From: Turnera subulata
Lineage: Eukaryota; Streptophyta; Magnoliopsida; Malpighiales; Passifloraceae
Length of the DNA stretch: 64,000 nucleotides
NCBI GenBank assembly: GCA_028386065.3
Contig: JAKUCV010007194.1
Location: 17,257-81,256, forward strand
Reading direction: 5' to 3'
Shown one piece after another: positions 30,581-42,747 of this stretch. The notes below the pieces were generated by a model. It saw nothing but the letters and a program-made list of their open reading frames with translations, did not search any database and was not told the DNA's origin. Position numbers and translations under genes: made by a program. Within the stretch, counting starts at the first letter, position 1, and each line of letters starts with the position of its first letter.

Positions 30581-33500
30581 AAGTTGTTAAACAAGCAATA
30601 ACTTTTGCCAACGTGCATTAGTATATATCTCCAAGATATTATTTCTAATTTCCTACTACATATGATGCCTCTACCATACATGTCTTTTAGCAAGAAAGAG
30701 AGACAATGAGCTCATCTCTTCCTTACCAAACTCTCAACATGCAACATTGGCCTCCTCATTTCCACCAAAACTCGTATCCCCAAACTAAAAGAATATTCTT
30801 TATGGAATAGAGAGGTAAGTTGTTCCAAGTACCTGTGGTGCCAATCGAAAGATGACCAAAGATCCACTGGTAAAGCTGCTTGAACATGTTTCTGCCCCCA
30901 AAAGACCATTAATGGAAAACTTCCGACCCTAAAAGTTGAAAGAGTGAAGCCACAAGTCAGTTAAACATGAGAATCCAGAAAATACTCTGTAAAGCATATT
31001 TATAAGAAGAAAACTTTCCAATCTCGTTACTAGTGAATTAACATAACGCTCGGAAATTTAGTATGAAAGAGAAAGTAGCAAGAAGGGTCAATTAAATGAT
31101 GGCATATAAGTTTCCGACACCCAACCCTCATTAACCAAAATCTCTTCATTCGGAAATAGGTCACACCAAGCTTATCATTTTGGTAACAGTTAACAAGTTA
31201 GCCCTTTGGTAGCAGTTTTTGTTAGAAATATTTTCCTTTTACGAAAAGGCTTAGTGTTTAACTGACAATTCCAGATCTAAAACCTATGCCATAAAATGGG
31301 AGCTCAATTAGAAATAATGAGAGACAAACATTTATTTTAGGAGACAATAGCAACTTACCTTGATCCAAAATCTTAGGCTTTCTTCAACCGACCTAAATGC
31401 CATCAGCCGACAATCAGCTGCACATACAGCAATATCATCACGTTCCATGAAAGCGATAGGCCTTGCACCAGGCTTTAACTCCCTTATGAAGAACTCATTG
31501 AATGTCTGTGTGCAGAAGAAATAAATCTTATGCTATTAAGAACCGTCCCAATATGCAGTGATATGGCACATCATAGTTAGGTTTACTGAACTTGTATACC
31601 ATAGAGAGATGGCACTTTTTACTCGATTACTAAACCATGCCAAAAAGAAAAGAAAAGGCTTATTTCATTCAGCTACAGGAAATTCGGGTAGAGATGATAG
31701 TTGAGGATAGCACCGTGCACAAATTGTCTACTGAAGAAAGTTGAAACCTGAATTTCGTTACCTTAAAATGCTCCATCGGATGCTTCACTTCAGCCAAATT
31801 GATTTGATCCTAAAACATCGGAATTAAGTTTTATCAAATACAGGAGGCATATCTCAATTGAGAAGGCATGGGAAAGAACTTGTTGGTATTTTCATTTATT
31901 GTTAGTTCTGTTTTGTTATTTTCTACTGGATTACAGCACGATACTTGTCTCCAACAGAAAAGGAGAATGAGAAAGCGTCTAATAAATCTACAGTGTTATG
32001 GCAAGAACAGATGAAAATATGGAAGACATTTACAAACTAACAGAAACCATACCTCTTTGTGTGACTTGACAAACAATGGAATGGAAAGCCATAACATACC
32101 TTGAAAGCCTCAACAAACTTTGGAATGTCTTTGGCAGATTCTAACGTGTCCATTTTCCTTCCCTGCTTCTCAGAGAGGCTTTGCAAAATTTCTTTAGCTC
32201 CTGCTCCCAGATCAGCCCACAAGAAAAAGAAACAATCAGTAAAGAACTAGCATGCTAGCAAATATTGGAGCAATGGTTGTACTGAGAATCATATTTAATC
32301 AGATCAGAAAAGTGATGGATGTGACTCATGGATTGACAACAGAGTAAAGATGTGTGAAATCATATTCAATGCCAAAAGGGTGATTCAATGCTGTATAAGA
32401 TACTTAGAATACTATATAAAAAGCAATTCCTATGCAATGTTTTACTTGTTCGATGCCATCTTTTAAGAGAGTGGAAAAAGCCTACAGAAAAAGATTTAAT
32501 TTTTAGATCACAACGGATTGTCTCTTTCCAAAAATAAAGTCATGATTTGAAAAGGATTGTGAGACAAGAATATGCACACAGTTACATCATACAAGTACGC
32601 AAGAGCCCCAAAGAATGGAAATTAATAAATAACAAGATAAAATGGTTACTAATTCCAATATCTAAAGTTTCAGAAAATTCAGAGTAGCTTCCTGGAAAAG
32701 CACCAGCAAGCCTACCAGAGAAAATCAAGAAAAGGAGTTGGTGAAATGTCACCAATAGCCTTGTTAAGAATCCAATATGAGAACAATAAAGTTTCACTAG
32801 TTTTTCAGAGATGGATAATTGCGGCAGAAATACAGCAAGGGGGAAGGTAAATAGCTTTGAGACAGAATAATCCGTAGATCTTAACCTTTGTCCATAAGTC
32901 CAAGTCCAATCTTTGACTGGTAAATAGCTCTCATTGACAACACAATCTTTCCATCAATTAACTCCTCCACAAGTCGCTTTGTCTTCCTATCAAATACCTA
33001 AAGCGATAGAATTTTAGCAGAAAGATCACACTCAGTAGACTTAGCATCCATATGTAAAGAAATGTAATTGAGTGGCATTAACAATGTACATAGCAAACAA
33101 ATACACAAACTAAGAAGTAGTCGTTGGCATATGAGTTAAGTGGCTACCTTTTTTCCATCTGAGTGGTTAATTTTCTCTAACTTTTTATATATATGGAGAT
33201 ATTGGTTATCTAACTTCAGCCAAAAAAGTTTCGAAAGGAATGGCAAAAAGCCATATGCTATTATCTTTGGAATTTAAGCACGTGTTTTGATGATAATAGA
33301 GAACTATTATACTTCAAAGTTCTAAGTACTGATAGAACAACCTACATTGTGTCTGAGAACAACTTAAATCGACAGTTGAACTGCAGTTCAGGGTATTTTG
33401 CTTCCAAGTTTGATGTTGTATGCTTTCTTTTCTTCTTTTAAGGTTCTTATCTTTTTCTCTGCTCTTCCTATCTTTTAACTAAGTAAGAGAATAGCAATAT

Positions 33501-35279
33501 TGTTTGGAAAAAAGGAACATTCCTAGGTCTTTCAACTAAAGAGAATCTAATGAATCCCCTAACTCTACTATAACAATCTCACACGAACGGAAAACAAAAA
33601 TAGGGAGAAAATAGAAGTTTTCTACTTTCAATATAGTTGGAAATCCAAGTCAAAGTACAGCATACCAGAACATATGAAGCACTTGAGCCAGAGTTCAAAC
33701 CAACATCATATGATGAAAAATGGGCCCATTCACTCAGTTTAAACATCCACCTGTACAAGTGGCAGGTAATAGGTACTTAAACATGCATAACTAAACAAAA
33801 CTGTAGAATGCAGTTCTGGAAAAGTCATGAAAACAGTAAACACTAACAGAGTTCTCACCCATAGGAAGCCTGTTTATCAGTCAAAAATCCTCCTCTCATA
33901 ACTTGGTTTCCTGTTCCTTCATCAAAGCAAAGACTCAAATGAACCACAGTATTCAGTCTGTCAGAAACATCAAGGATCTCCCCACAAACAGGGCAGCAAT
34001 TTATTAGAGGCTCCCTGCAATACAGAAGAGAAAGAGTTGTTAACATATGGAAGCAACGCGAATCTCTTGGACTCGAAATGCAAGATTGGGAAGATCATAT
34101 GTTTCTATGATCCTCATTAATAGGCAACAAGCTCAAACATGGAACTAAGCCAGAAAAAGACAGACAAGGATAGAATAGCATGTCTAGAAAATTCTATTAT
34201 TGCAGGAGTTTTTTAATCAATTTCAAGATCTTAGGCAAGCAAAAGACACAGAAAAAAGCTCTTCTATCCCCCATTTTTGTGCATTTTTTACGCAGAAGTC
34301 GGGGAGAAGGAAGAATTACATCCAATTGATACATGGAGACAAATCAAGAAAAATCTAGAAAAAGTAAAAATTCGCAGCCTCTGGTACTTGACAGTATATA
34401 TCGTTCGAACAATGTATAGTTAGAATGCAGTTTGTTTAGGAAGAAGAAATGGATAGATGGCACTTGTAATTCAAGGCTACAGCAACTAAAAGAAAAAGGG
34501 ATGTTACTCTTCTTGTTGAATGGCGAGAAGCTCAGCCAACTCATCCATGCTTACAACACCATCCCCATTCTTGTCCGCAGCTTTAAAAAGCTCTTCTTTC
34601 TAGTAAACAAGCAAACATGAGGCCAAGACCGGTAACAGTTCAAAGCCATGTTCGAAAGAGAACATGCAATACATGGTTAGGAAAAATTTGCCAATTTGAT
34701 TAACAATGTTATAGTAAATTGAAAGGTATCACGTCACATGGCCATAGGATAAACTGAAAACCCCCTGGCACCTATTGACATTCACATCCCAGTACAAATG
34801 CAGGTTTTCCAAACTGATCAATGCATCCATTAGATAAAAATACCTCAAGACTAAAGCAAAGAATAAACAGAAAGGAGGATGTGGGACCAAACCTTGCACT
34901 CTGCCACCTGATTTCCAAAAGCACTAATTAGGTCAGAGAACTCGGAAAATGATAGCTTTCCATCTCCATTGTAGTCCTGCAAAGTACATAATTAAATAAA
35001 CTCTTCTGTGAATTATGGGCTAAAATTAGGGGAAATTAGTTATTTATAGTGTTGGGTCGGACAATCTTTCTTTCTGACTGATGCAAGCATGTAGCATAGT
35101 CTGCTAAACTAGTCAGGCAATATCACTTTGACAAACAATTGGATGTCCAGTGGTCTTGTGGACAAAGGACTGATAATTATGCAAAACATACCACAATTGC
35201 CAAGATGCGTCTTGCAAATTTTTTCTAACCATGTATTTCATGATGCTATCAGATGGTTCAACATCAAGTGCTTCACAAT

Positions 35280-37109
35280 CTACCAGTAATCCTTGCATGA
35301 ACAAGAGCCATCTCTAAAGTGGTGAAATCGGCTGCGATCTCTTACTACGATCTCTCTGTCAAAAACCTTTGATATGAGTTTGATTGCCAAATGACAATCG
35401 GCACAAACTCTCAAATTCTTCACAACCCTGATTGGTGCCCCTGGCGGTGTATTAATGAGCATGAAAGCAATTGCTATTTTCTCACTATGATAGACTAATG
35501 CATTTTCTTTCTCTTCTTCCTCTATGTCAGCAAGCACATTTGCTGTGTGAGGTGTATAACCTTCCAATTTCAACTTCTTTGTGATTTCAACTAACATTGC
35601 ATATGTTGCCTCCGTTTGAGGATGGGTTTTGTCACCCATCACAAATTCATGGACGCTATTTCCCAGCTCGACAAGGCTATGCCCGGGAGTTTTTCTTACT
35701 CCTTCAGAAAGCATTGTCCTTCTCACTTTATGCACATCTGACCACCGTCGCTCAGAGGCATAAAGGTTAGAGATGAGCACATAGTCCCCGCAATGTTTAG
35801 GCTCTAACTGCAAGAGTTGAGCCCTTGCAAATTCTCCTAAACCTAAGTGTCCATGTATTGTGCATGCCCCTAGCAATGTCCTCCAAATAACTGCATTAGG
35901 CTGCATTGGCATATCATTAACATATTCAAATGCTTCTTTCACCAAGCCTGCCCTCCCCAATAAATCAACCATGCAACCATAGTGTTCAATCCTCGGAGCA
36001 ATGCCGTATTGCTCTTTCATCCTTTTAAAGTAATCGAACCCCTCGTCTACCATACCGCAATGACTGCAAGCATATAAGACACCCACAAAGGTCACCACAC
36101 TAGGCACCAATCCCTCCTTTTCCATCTCCTTGAAATACTCCAGCGCTTCCTTCCCATGCCCATTAACAGCCAATCCAACAATCAAAGAAGTCCAAGAAAC
36201 CACATTCCTCTCCACCATCTCATCAAAAACCTTTCGCGCTTCCGGAACCCTCCCACACTTGGCATAAAGGTCCAAAAGCGCATTATTAACGCGCAAATTC
36301 TCATTGAGGCCAACCTTCCCCAAATACACATGAACCCTCCTGCCCAAGGCCAAAGCACCGAGTTCAGCACAGGCAGAGAGCAAGCTTACCATAGTGAACC
36401 CATCAGGCTCAACGCCCTCCAATCCCATCTCCCTATAAAGCGCCAAAGCCTCATTGGGTTTTCCATTAAGAGCAAACCCATTAATAATAGAATTCCAAGC
36501 CACGAGATCTCTCTCAGGCATTAACTCGAACACCTTGTACGCACTCTCGCACTGCCCGCACGCAGCATACAAATGAAGCAAACTGTTCTTTACAAAAACC
36601 AACGACTCAAACCCATTTCGGGTAGCAACCGAATGTATCTGTTCACCTACTCTAAGGTCCACAACCTTAGCCACAGCTTTTAAGAGAAAAGGGAAGGTAT
36701 GGGCGTCGGGTTCAATGGACTTTGCATGCAATTGGCGATACAAGTGGATGGCGGGCTCTGGGTTTTCACTCTCGGCGTAGCCTCTGATGAGGGTATTCCA
36801 GGCGAAAACATTTGGGTTTTGGATTTGGGTGAAGATTCTGTGAGCGTAAGGCATTGGGGCGGCGAGGGAGACGATGGTGTACATGAGGTTCTTGGCCATG
36901 TCTAGATTGGTTAATGGGACTCCATGCCTGATGGAGAAGGCGTGGATTTGTCTCAGCTTGGGAATGGAAGAGCCACATATTTGCAAGAGTGCAATGCATT
37001 TCTCCACAACGTAGGATGTTGTTGATGGGTTTTCCAGGGAGGCTGGTGATATGTGATGATAATACTTGTTATAGAAGGAGAGGGCACGGGCGTGGTCGCA
37101 TTTGGACAT
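35280..37109 (-). CDS. DYW-type PPR protein, intact, intronless (At4g21065-like)
   Basis: The gene has 609 codons without introns. PLS-class PPR organelle RNA-editing factors bind a specific transcript, and the DYW domain deaminates C to U. Seen: an N-terminal region with L-R-Q-I-H-A-F-S; repeated W-N-T-L-I-R-G-Y / W-N-S-I-I-N-G-F / W-T-S-L-I-V-G-L segments at about 35-residue to 100-residue P-L-S spacing; E/E+ region (W-R-T-L-L-G-A-C, G-V-R-K-T-P-G-H-S); and the DYW domain with H-S-E-K zinc/active-site motif and C-A-D-C-H, ending C-S-C-K-D-Y-W. Overall it reads like the At4g21065 group. The stop lies only 56 bp upstream of the first visible PSD exon on the same strand, so its 3'UTR overlaps PSD intron sequence. 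Confidence 0.93.
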   Translation of the reverse strand: MSKCDHARALSFYNKYYHHISPASLENPSTTSYVVEKCIALLQICGSSIPKLRQIHAFSIRHGVPLTNLDMAKNLMYTIVSLAAPMPYAHRIFTQIQNPNVFAWNTLIRGYAESENPEPAIHLYRQLHAKSIEPDAHTFPFLLKAVAKVVDLRVGEQIHSVATRNGFESLVFVKNSLLHLYAACGQCESAYKVFELMPERDLVAWNSIINGFALNGKPNEALALYREMGLEGVEPDGFTMVSLLSACAELGALALGRRVHVYLGKVGLNENLRVNNALLDLYAKCGRVPEARKVFDEMVERNVVSWTSLIVGLAVNGHGKEALEYFKEMEKEGLVPSVVTFVGVLYACSHCGMVDEGFDYFKRMKEQYGIAPRIEHYGCMVDLLGRAGLVKEAFEYVNDMPMQPNAVIWRTLLGACTIHGHLGLGEFARAQLLQLEPKHCGDYVLISNLYASERRWSDVHKVRRTMLSEGVRKTPGHSLVELGNSVHEFVMGDKTHPQTEATYAMLVEITKKLKLEGYTPHTANVLADIEEEEKENALVYHSEKIAIAFMLINTPPGAPIRVVKNLRVCADCHLAIKLISKVFDREIVVRDRSRFHHFRDGSCSCKDYW

Positions 37110-38224
37110 GGCTTTAGTTTTGATTTAGTCTTGAGATGCTGCCTTTTTTTTTGGCTTTTAGTTTTTCACCTTGTTAAGTTAAAATAATGCATGGGCCACA
37201 CTGTGGAATTAAATATCGGGAAAGAATATTTAAAAAATTCTAAACCAGTTGATACAACGTAACGGAACGTACATAATCTGAGCCCCTATAAATACTCCCC
37301 GAAAGCCCGCTATTCCTGATGTAATCTAGGCCCGGACACTGGCCCATTCTCTATAGCCAAACCACACATCCAATGGAAAAATCTGGCCGGGAAATTTTCC
37401 GGTTATATCACCACTATATTACGAGGCCTTGAACGCAGAAGTGAATCAATTCCTGAGCTCAAAAAAGACGCATCATATGAAACAAAAACAGTAGTGCAAT
37501 TTTGCTTTTATTGCCATTACCAGCGGACAGTCAACCACTCTTCTATAGAAGCATAATATTATAACATTAGTAGAGAAATATATATATATATATATATTAT
37601 TATTATTATTATTACTAATAAAAATCCTTATACAATATTTACCAAGAAAAAGCTTTATACAAAAGAAATGAGCCTATGCGGTTTGTGTTTTTGGTGGTTA
37701 GCTCTGCTATTGCCATACATACGTAAATGTATTCTATGTTTCCTCTATGTATAATGCATATAGGAGCAGCATATTTATATATATGTGTATATATGCATGT
37801 TGTGGCCTGTTCTCTTGATGTTTTTTTCTATATCTTTTTCTTCTTCTAGTTCTCTTGATATTGTCATTTGGTGACATAACCTATTGATTTGCCGATGCTA
37901 TGTTTTAACGGCAAAAAAGAAAAGATTTGGGGTTATTTAATTAGTACTACAACGAATACTCTATTCAGTGACTGGGATTAGTACTGTACTGTCAATATTA
38001 TAATACAGTTACCCTTGTCCTCCACTAACAAATCAATCATCATATCAAGTGGAGGAGGGGGAATAAGCTGTTTTGTTGGCGTCTTAATTTATGTACAAAA
38101 TCGATGGACCAATGTCCATGAAAACCTAACAAGGACTTGATGTCCACTTCCTGCAGTCCCTCCTCCTACAAAATGTCATCCATAATCCGGTTTATCACTT
38201 CCACTGCGTCCACTCCTACAATTA
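37110..38224. other. PPR upstream region and spacer
   Basis: This is AT-rich. It includes a TA run followed by TTA repeats at about 37580-37615. No C2-domain exons for the adjacent PSD copy were recognised here. Confidence 0.5.
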
Positions 38225-38345
38225 TTAGTGGCGAATTGAAGACCATGCCATAACGGCCATCAGCTTGGCTTTAATTCCCACAGCATCCAAGTCATTCACC
38301 ACAAAGCCGGCGATCCATTCACCGTTCAGCCCTTGAATTTCTTTT
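38225..38345 (-). pseudogene. Possible LINE RNase H fragment
   Basis: On the minus strand L-N-G-E-W-I-A-G-F-V-V-N-D-L is followed by I-K-A-K-L-M-A-V-M-A-W. The spacing matches the RNase H start of plant LINE reverse transcriptases (G-x-W-x-x-G-F ... A-E-L-x-A-V). The acidic residue of A-E-L is changed to K, and nothing more of the element is visible. Weak call. Confidence 0.35.
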
Positions 38346-39899
38346 AAGAATGAACATCCATTTAACAGATGCATCAGGAAATGAATAAAATGGGATATCC
38401 TGGTTTTTTTTTTTTTGAAAAAAAAAGAATAACATGGGATACCTACTCTAAAAAAATTGGAATATCCCAATTAATTAATGCATATCTTATTGTATAATTA
38501 ATTTTAGTAACAATAAAGAAAATTATGAATTTGAAACCAATATGTGAAACGCATATTCATTTTTTGTTCCTATGTAGTAGCAAGTACGGCGTCCTAATTA
38601 CTAACCAGAACATCCACTCTTTATGCTGCTTCACGAATAACAACAATGTTGCCTAACGCATGCGAGTGGCTCTCTAACTTTTATTCCTTGCTAGATTCAT
38701 CTGGCCAAAAAGGAAAGAACATGGATAAAGCAGGAAGGATCATGACAATATTAATCTAGAGATATATACGGTATGTACTTTTGTGAAGTCGATGGGCCTA
38801 AGAAAGAAAAAGGTGAGCTACCTGAAACATAATATGCCCCACAAAAATCGTGTGACTCAAAGAGAAATCTCACGTAGTTTATTACATAGCTTGTCAGGGG
38901 ATGGACTGTTCCGTGCGGACACAGCAGTTTTTGTTGCATCTTTCTCAACTGCATGCGCCTTCAAAATCACCAAAGGTTTCTAGAGCAGTCTGGGCTAGCC
39001 GTTTAGTCAAACCAAATGTACGTAGATTCTCTGATTTCCGTGCAAGCTTTACCATTGAAAACAGCCTCAACCTGCAATGTTAGACACTTCCTCAACAAAT
39101 ATCCTGAAGGCTGAAGCTGCTGCAAATTACTCGTGTTCACCTCTTTAATTACATCGAAGCTTTAATACTCCTAGGCACCATGACATCAGTAGCATCTACT
39201 CCTAGAAAACCCACTAGAAATAATATGTAATAGTCATAGCATCTATTACAAATCACATGGATGATGTAATAATCAGAAAACCGGTCTAGCCAAAGTCAAG
39301 TGAAAACCCACACAGAAGTCAGATTGAAGCTATCCATCAGAACATACTCCCCTAGCTTCTTACTGATCCAGCAAATTCTGCGTCTTTCAGATATCCATAC
39401 AAACTAAATAGAAACTTTCAAACCCAACTAAGTTGACACAGTATATATATACATAATGTGCAGGTGATCAGACACACATAGGTGGATCCATAAAATTTGG
39501 GGGGCAAAAATAATAGCTCAGGCTGAATCTCTCTCATTATCTCATACATGCCTAAAAGGACAAATAGCTTCTCCGGTGATCACATGCTTTTGGCAATGTC
39601 GCATCCCCAAAACTAAGAAGATTTGAGACACTACTGGCAGCACATATTCAGCAAAACATTGATCACGGAGGGAATCAAATCAATCAAATATTTGATCGCA
39701 AGCTTTCCTTTCTCCAGTAAAAAAAACTTTGACCTGCTCAAAACACAGTTAGATACTAGGAAGGACAATATCCAGTCCAACTCTCAAGTAGCGCGAAATT
39801 CTTACCGCAATGAACATGAAATGAATGTTGACGCAGATGGTTCTTATTGATTTTGTATTAGATCCTTGAGTCAAGGATCTTTTGAAGGGGGAGAATAGT
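38346..39899. other. Spacer ending in a retroelement polypurine-like tract
   Basis: No gene is recognised. On the minus strand near 38877-39070 two overlapping frames have a somewhat codon-like look but match no family I know. The last bases, GAAGGGGGAGAATAG (39885-39899), look like a polypurine tract in front of the LTR at 39900. The internal part of that element is therefore largely gone. Confidence 0.4.
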
Positions 39900-40199
39900 T
39901 GTTATGACCCAAAATTTGACAAGTCACTCTTATTTGTACTACGGGTCGTTGGACGATTGATTCTGGTTGTATTTTACTTAGTTGTAGGAGTGAGCTACGT
40001 GTCTTCTTGTTATTGGCAATTTTTGTAACTGCATATGTGAATATAACCGTGAGGAGGCGGGCGGTTGTGTAATCAGTTTTGGATAATCAAAGAACAGTTA
40101 TTTATTTCTCTCCCTCTCTCGCTAATCTCTGTCTCTTCTTTTCCTTTTCTAAATCACTAAATTCTTCTAGAGATGCCAATTCTTGACTAAATCATAACA
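39900..40199 (+). mobile_element. 300-bp LTR directly upstream of F-box copy 2
   Basis: It begins TGTTATGACCC and ends AATCATAACA, so TGTTATGA/TCATAACA is an 8-bp inverted terminus with TG..CA ends. A polypurine-like tract precedes it. No 5-bp direct repeat flanks it (ATAGT against GTTGG), so it is a former 3' LTR or a rearranged one. The F-box frame begins 40 bp after its end. The same LTR, 5'-truncated, sits in front of copy 1. Confidence 0.65.
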
Positions 40200-40238
40200 G
40201 TTGGGTTTACATCTTCCAAATTACAATTAGAGGGATCG

Positions 40239-41482
40239 GCTTCAAGCCCTGCCCAGTGGGCCACACTTCCGGCCGACATCTTGTGGAAGATCTCCCGTTG
40301 CCTGGAGAGCCGCCTCGACATCCTCCGGTGTCGCTGGGTCTGCCGCTCATGGCGGTCTTCGGTGGTGTCTCTCCCTCCCGTAGCTCTCAACCTCCCCCCG
40401 CCCAATCCTCCAGAACGCTAACCCTAATACTGGCGGCCACTTAACCCTCACAGAATCTGCTGTCTACTCCTTCCTGCCACTCCCAAATAAGCGTAGCTCC
40501 GCCGCCGGCACCACCACCGCTAGGCGCAAAAGAACCAGACCCTGGATTGTGGGGATCCAATCTTTGGAGTCGGGTAAGTTTATTTTCAAAGACGACTTGT
40601 TCCATAATGCCCCAGTGCATGAGGGGTGTAAGGTTTGGTGGCCCAAGGTCTTGAATTTGTCGGATTATAGGGTTAATGAGATTGCCCGTACTTATAGGCT
40701 CGAGCTTGTTGCTCAAGATGGTATTAAGATGGTATATCCTTTTAGTAGAGTTGCAGTTTCTTCGAGTTTTGGAAAGATTGATGATGGGTTTGCGGTGATG
40801 GCACTATTAGGTTGCGAACTGTATGCGTGGAGGAAGGGAGATGACGAATGGACTAATGTCGATGGAGGGGAGGGGTTTCGTTACCTTAGTATTGCTTACC
40901 ATCGTGGGAAATTTTATGCTGTCAGTGATGATGATAAGTTGACGGTGACAATTGATCCTGTTACCTTGAATGTCCGAGAAGTTTGCTCCGGCTGAGATTA
41001 AATACAGTCGATATACCCCGAAATTTGTCTTGGCGGAATGTTTTGGGGATTTGCTTTTGGTGGAGTTGTGTTGGTTAAGAATAAGATCGTATCATGGGGA
41101 AGAAGTTGAGGAAGAAGTTAAGAATGAACTTGAAGGGATTCCATTTGCTATTGAGAAACTAGATGAAGAGAAGCACCAATGGGTTCAAGAAAAGGACGGA
41201 TTGAAGGATCGCTTGTTGTTTATTTTCGAATCTTGGTCTCTTTTGGCTTTGGCCAAAGATGTTCCTGGGTACGGCAAAAATTGCATTTATTTCCATAATG
41301 CTTACGCTGATTCTGGCTGTGACCACCCTGACACTGATATTGAGGTTTACAATGTGAAAGATAACAAAACTAAGCCACTGTGTAGCCATTCTGATGGTTG
41401 TGACAGTCCTTTCTGGCCACCACCAAGTTGGCTTAAGAAGAAAAGCAGCCGGTCTGCAGAGAGAATGGTATGCTTCCCCTAA
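40239..41482 (+). pseudogene. F-box/DUF295 (KIB-like) pseudogene, copy 2
   Basis: Compared with copy 1, a 6-bp deletion removes the start codon (GATCGGCTTC against GATCATAAATGGCTTC). The F-box segment (L-D-I-L-R-C-R-W-V-C-R-S-W-R) ends at the same TAA as in copy 1. The DUF295 part is longer: it runs from 40549 to a 1-bp insertion near 40982 (GAAGTTTGC against GAAGTTGC), then continues in the next frame through D-I-E-V-Y-N-V-K-D-N-K and W-P-P-P-S-W-L to a stop at 41480-41482. The target of the copy-1 retroposon is uninterrupted here. The shared TAA shows the parent was already disabled before duplication. Confidence 0.85.
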
Positions 41483-42747
41483 AGTTTAACATCATATTAG
41501 CACTTCATGCTTCCGTGAATGCCATGTTTTAAATGGCTTTTGTTGTGCTTTGGAAAGTTATTTCATGATTTGAATATTTTTGTTGTTACGGATAGTTTAT
41601 TTGTTTTTCCTGTTATCAGAACATCTGATCTGATGATGCTTTTGTTTGTTGTTGGACTTATTTTTGTTTCATCAAATTCAGACTTTATTCATTGGATTGT
41701 GTGTGTGATTATTATTCGGAATCGGAGAGTTTTAATGGAATAATACTTTGTTAAACAGGGCAAATCTTCATCTCCAAAGCAGGGTTGAGTAGGTGTCATC
41801 ACATCAACAGACTTTTGTAAAGACGTCCTGGCCAATCTTATTTCAATATGTAATGCCTGGTTTTAGTTTATTTGATGTTGTGGATGATGTGGTGATTTTT
41901 GTGGGTTGTGCAAGTCAAAATCGAAAACTGTTTGTGCTGCATTCTCCCGGCTTTATCTTAAGTTTTGGCTCTTTGGCTTTGTACTATTGCAAAATTTGAG
42001 GTTGTGTGATACTATCAATTGAAAGAACAGGGGAAGTGAGAAGAAAATGGTTGAATTCTCTCTGCCAATTTAATCCAATAGAAAACACCCTATTTTAAAC
42101 AGTTATTTGCATGTGTCCATTTCAGATAATGTCTCCATCTAAACATTGCCACTTTTCCTTCTGAATGAAGTGAATTTTATAGCATATGATCAGGGGAAAA
42201 AAAAAATCCTAATGCAATAACTAACCTTAGCAAAGCGTTTTAGGGTTCAATTAAAACAGGTATAGGTAAAGTATAACAATACCCTAGTTACTGCAATGCT
42301 CAGAAATTCTGAAAAGTTCAAAAGTATGGATGTTACTAAGCAAATTGAATATAGCTTGTGCATAGGATTAATGTTCTCCTCATTCATCTTAATAGAAATA
42401 AGCGCACAAGGATAATCTTAGAATCTTTACAACTTTCTCTTATGCGATTAAACTTGAGTCTGCTGCGTAGATTTCTTCGGTAGACTTTCCACTTTTCCAG
42501 TATCTTGGAGGCGTTTAATGCAAACTGGTTGTTAAACTCGGCCCGGCCTAGCTTAGGGGTCAAAAGAACCGGGGGTCAATACGAGTCAAAGAATTCACTT
42601 AATCCTTTATAAATTGTATGTAAAGATGACCGCTGAAAAGGAAACAAAAATCTTATGATAAACTAGTTTGCTACCCGTGTGTTAAATTTTTCTTTGTTTG
42701 GTGGGTCGTACATGCTTATTTGCAGTACTTTGTAATGCCTGGATATT
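41483..42747. other. Spacer downstream of F-box copy 2
   Basis: This is AT-rich, and the open frames have no domain content. I see nothing that can be supported. Confidence 0.5.

Larger units (their letters stand above)
28831..35224 (-). pseudogene. Phosphatidylserine decarboxylase PSD2/3-type, nonsense codon and missing C2 domain
   Basis: Fifteen exons (minus strand): 35192-35224, 34893-34976, 34508-34599, 33859-34014, 33666-33750, 32886-32997, 32100-32200, 31762-31809, 31359-31505, 30833-30928, 30252-30326, 30051-30143, 29708-29794, 29514-29564, 28831-28971. All junctions keep frame (467 codons). Intact enzymes decarboxylate PtdSer to PtdEtn in endomembranes and self-cleave. Seen: EF-hand loops D-Y-N-G-D-G-K-L-S-F-S-E and D-K-N-G-D-G-V-V-S-M-D-E; C-P-V-C-G-E; F-N-E-F-F-I-R-E-L-K-P-G-A-R-P-I; D-Y-H-R-F-H-V-P-V-S-G; and the cleavage motif F-G-G-S-T. 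A TGA (30056-30054) replaces the glycine expected after S-T-E-E-F, before the F-G-G-S-T exon. The N-terminal C2 exons of the family were not found; a PPR gene occupies the upstream DNA. Both defects argue for a dead or truncated copy. Confidence 0.85.

Noticed and set aside
36156..36524. Plus-strand frames over the DYW-type PPR gene
   Set aside because: They are shadows of the intact minus-strand PPR coding sequence.
38877..39070. Two minus-strand frames with plausible amino-acid composition between possible splice sites
   Set aside because: I could not match either to a family. They are short and mutually exclusive in frame, and they do not resemble the missing PSD C2 domain.
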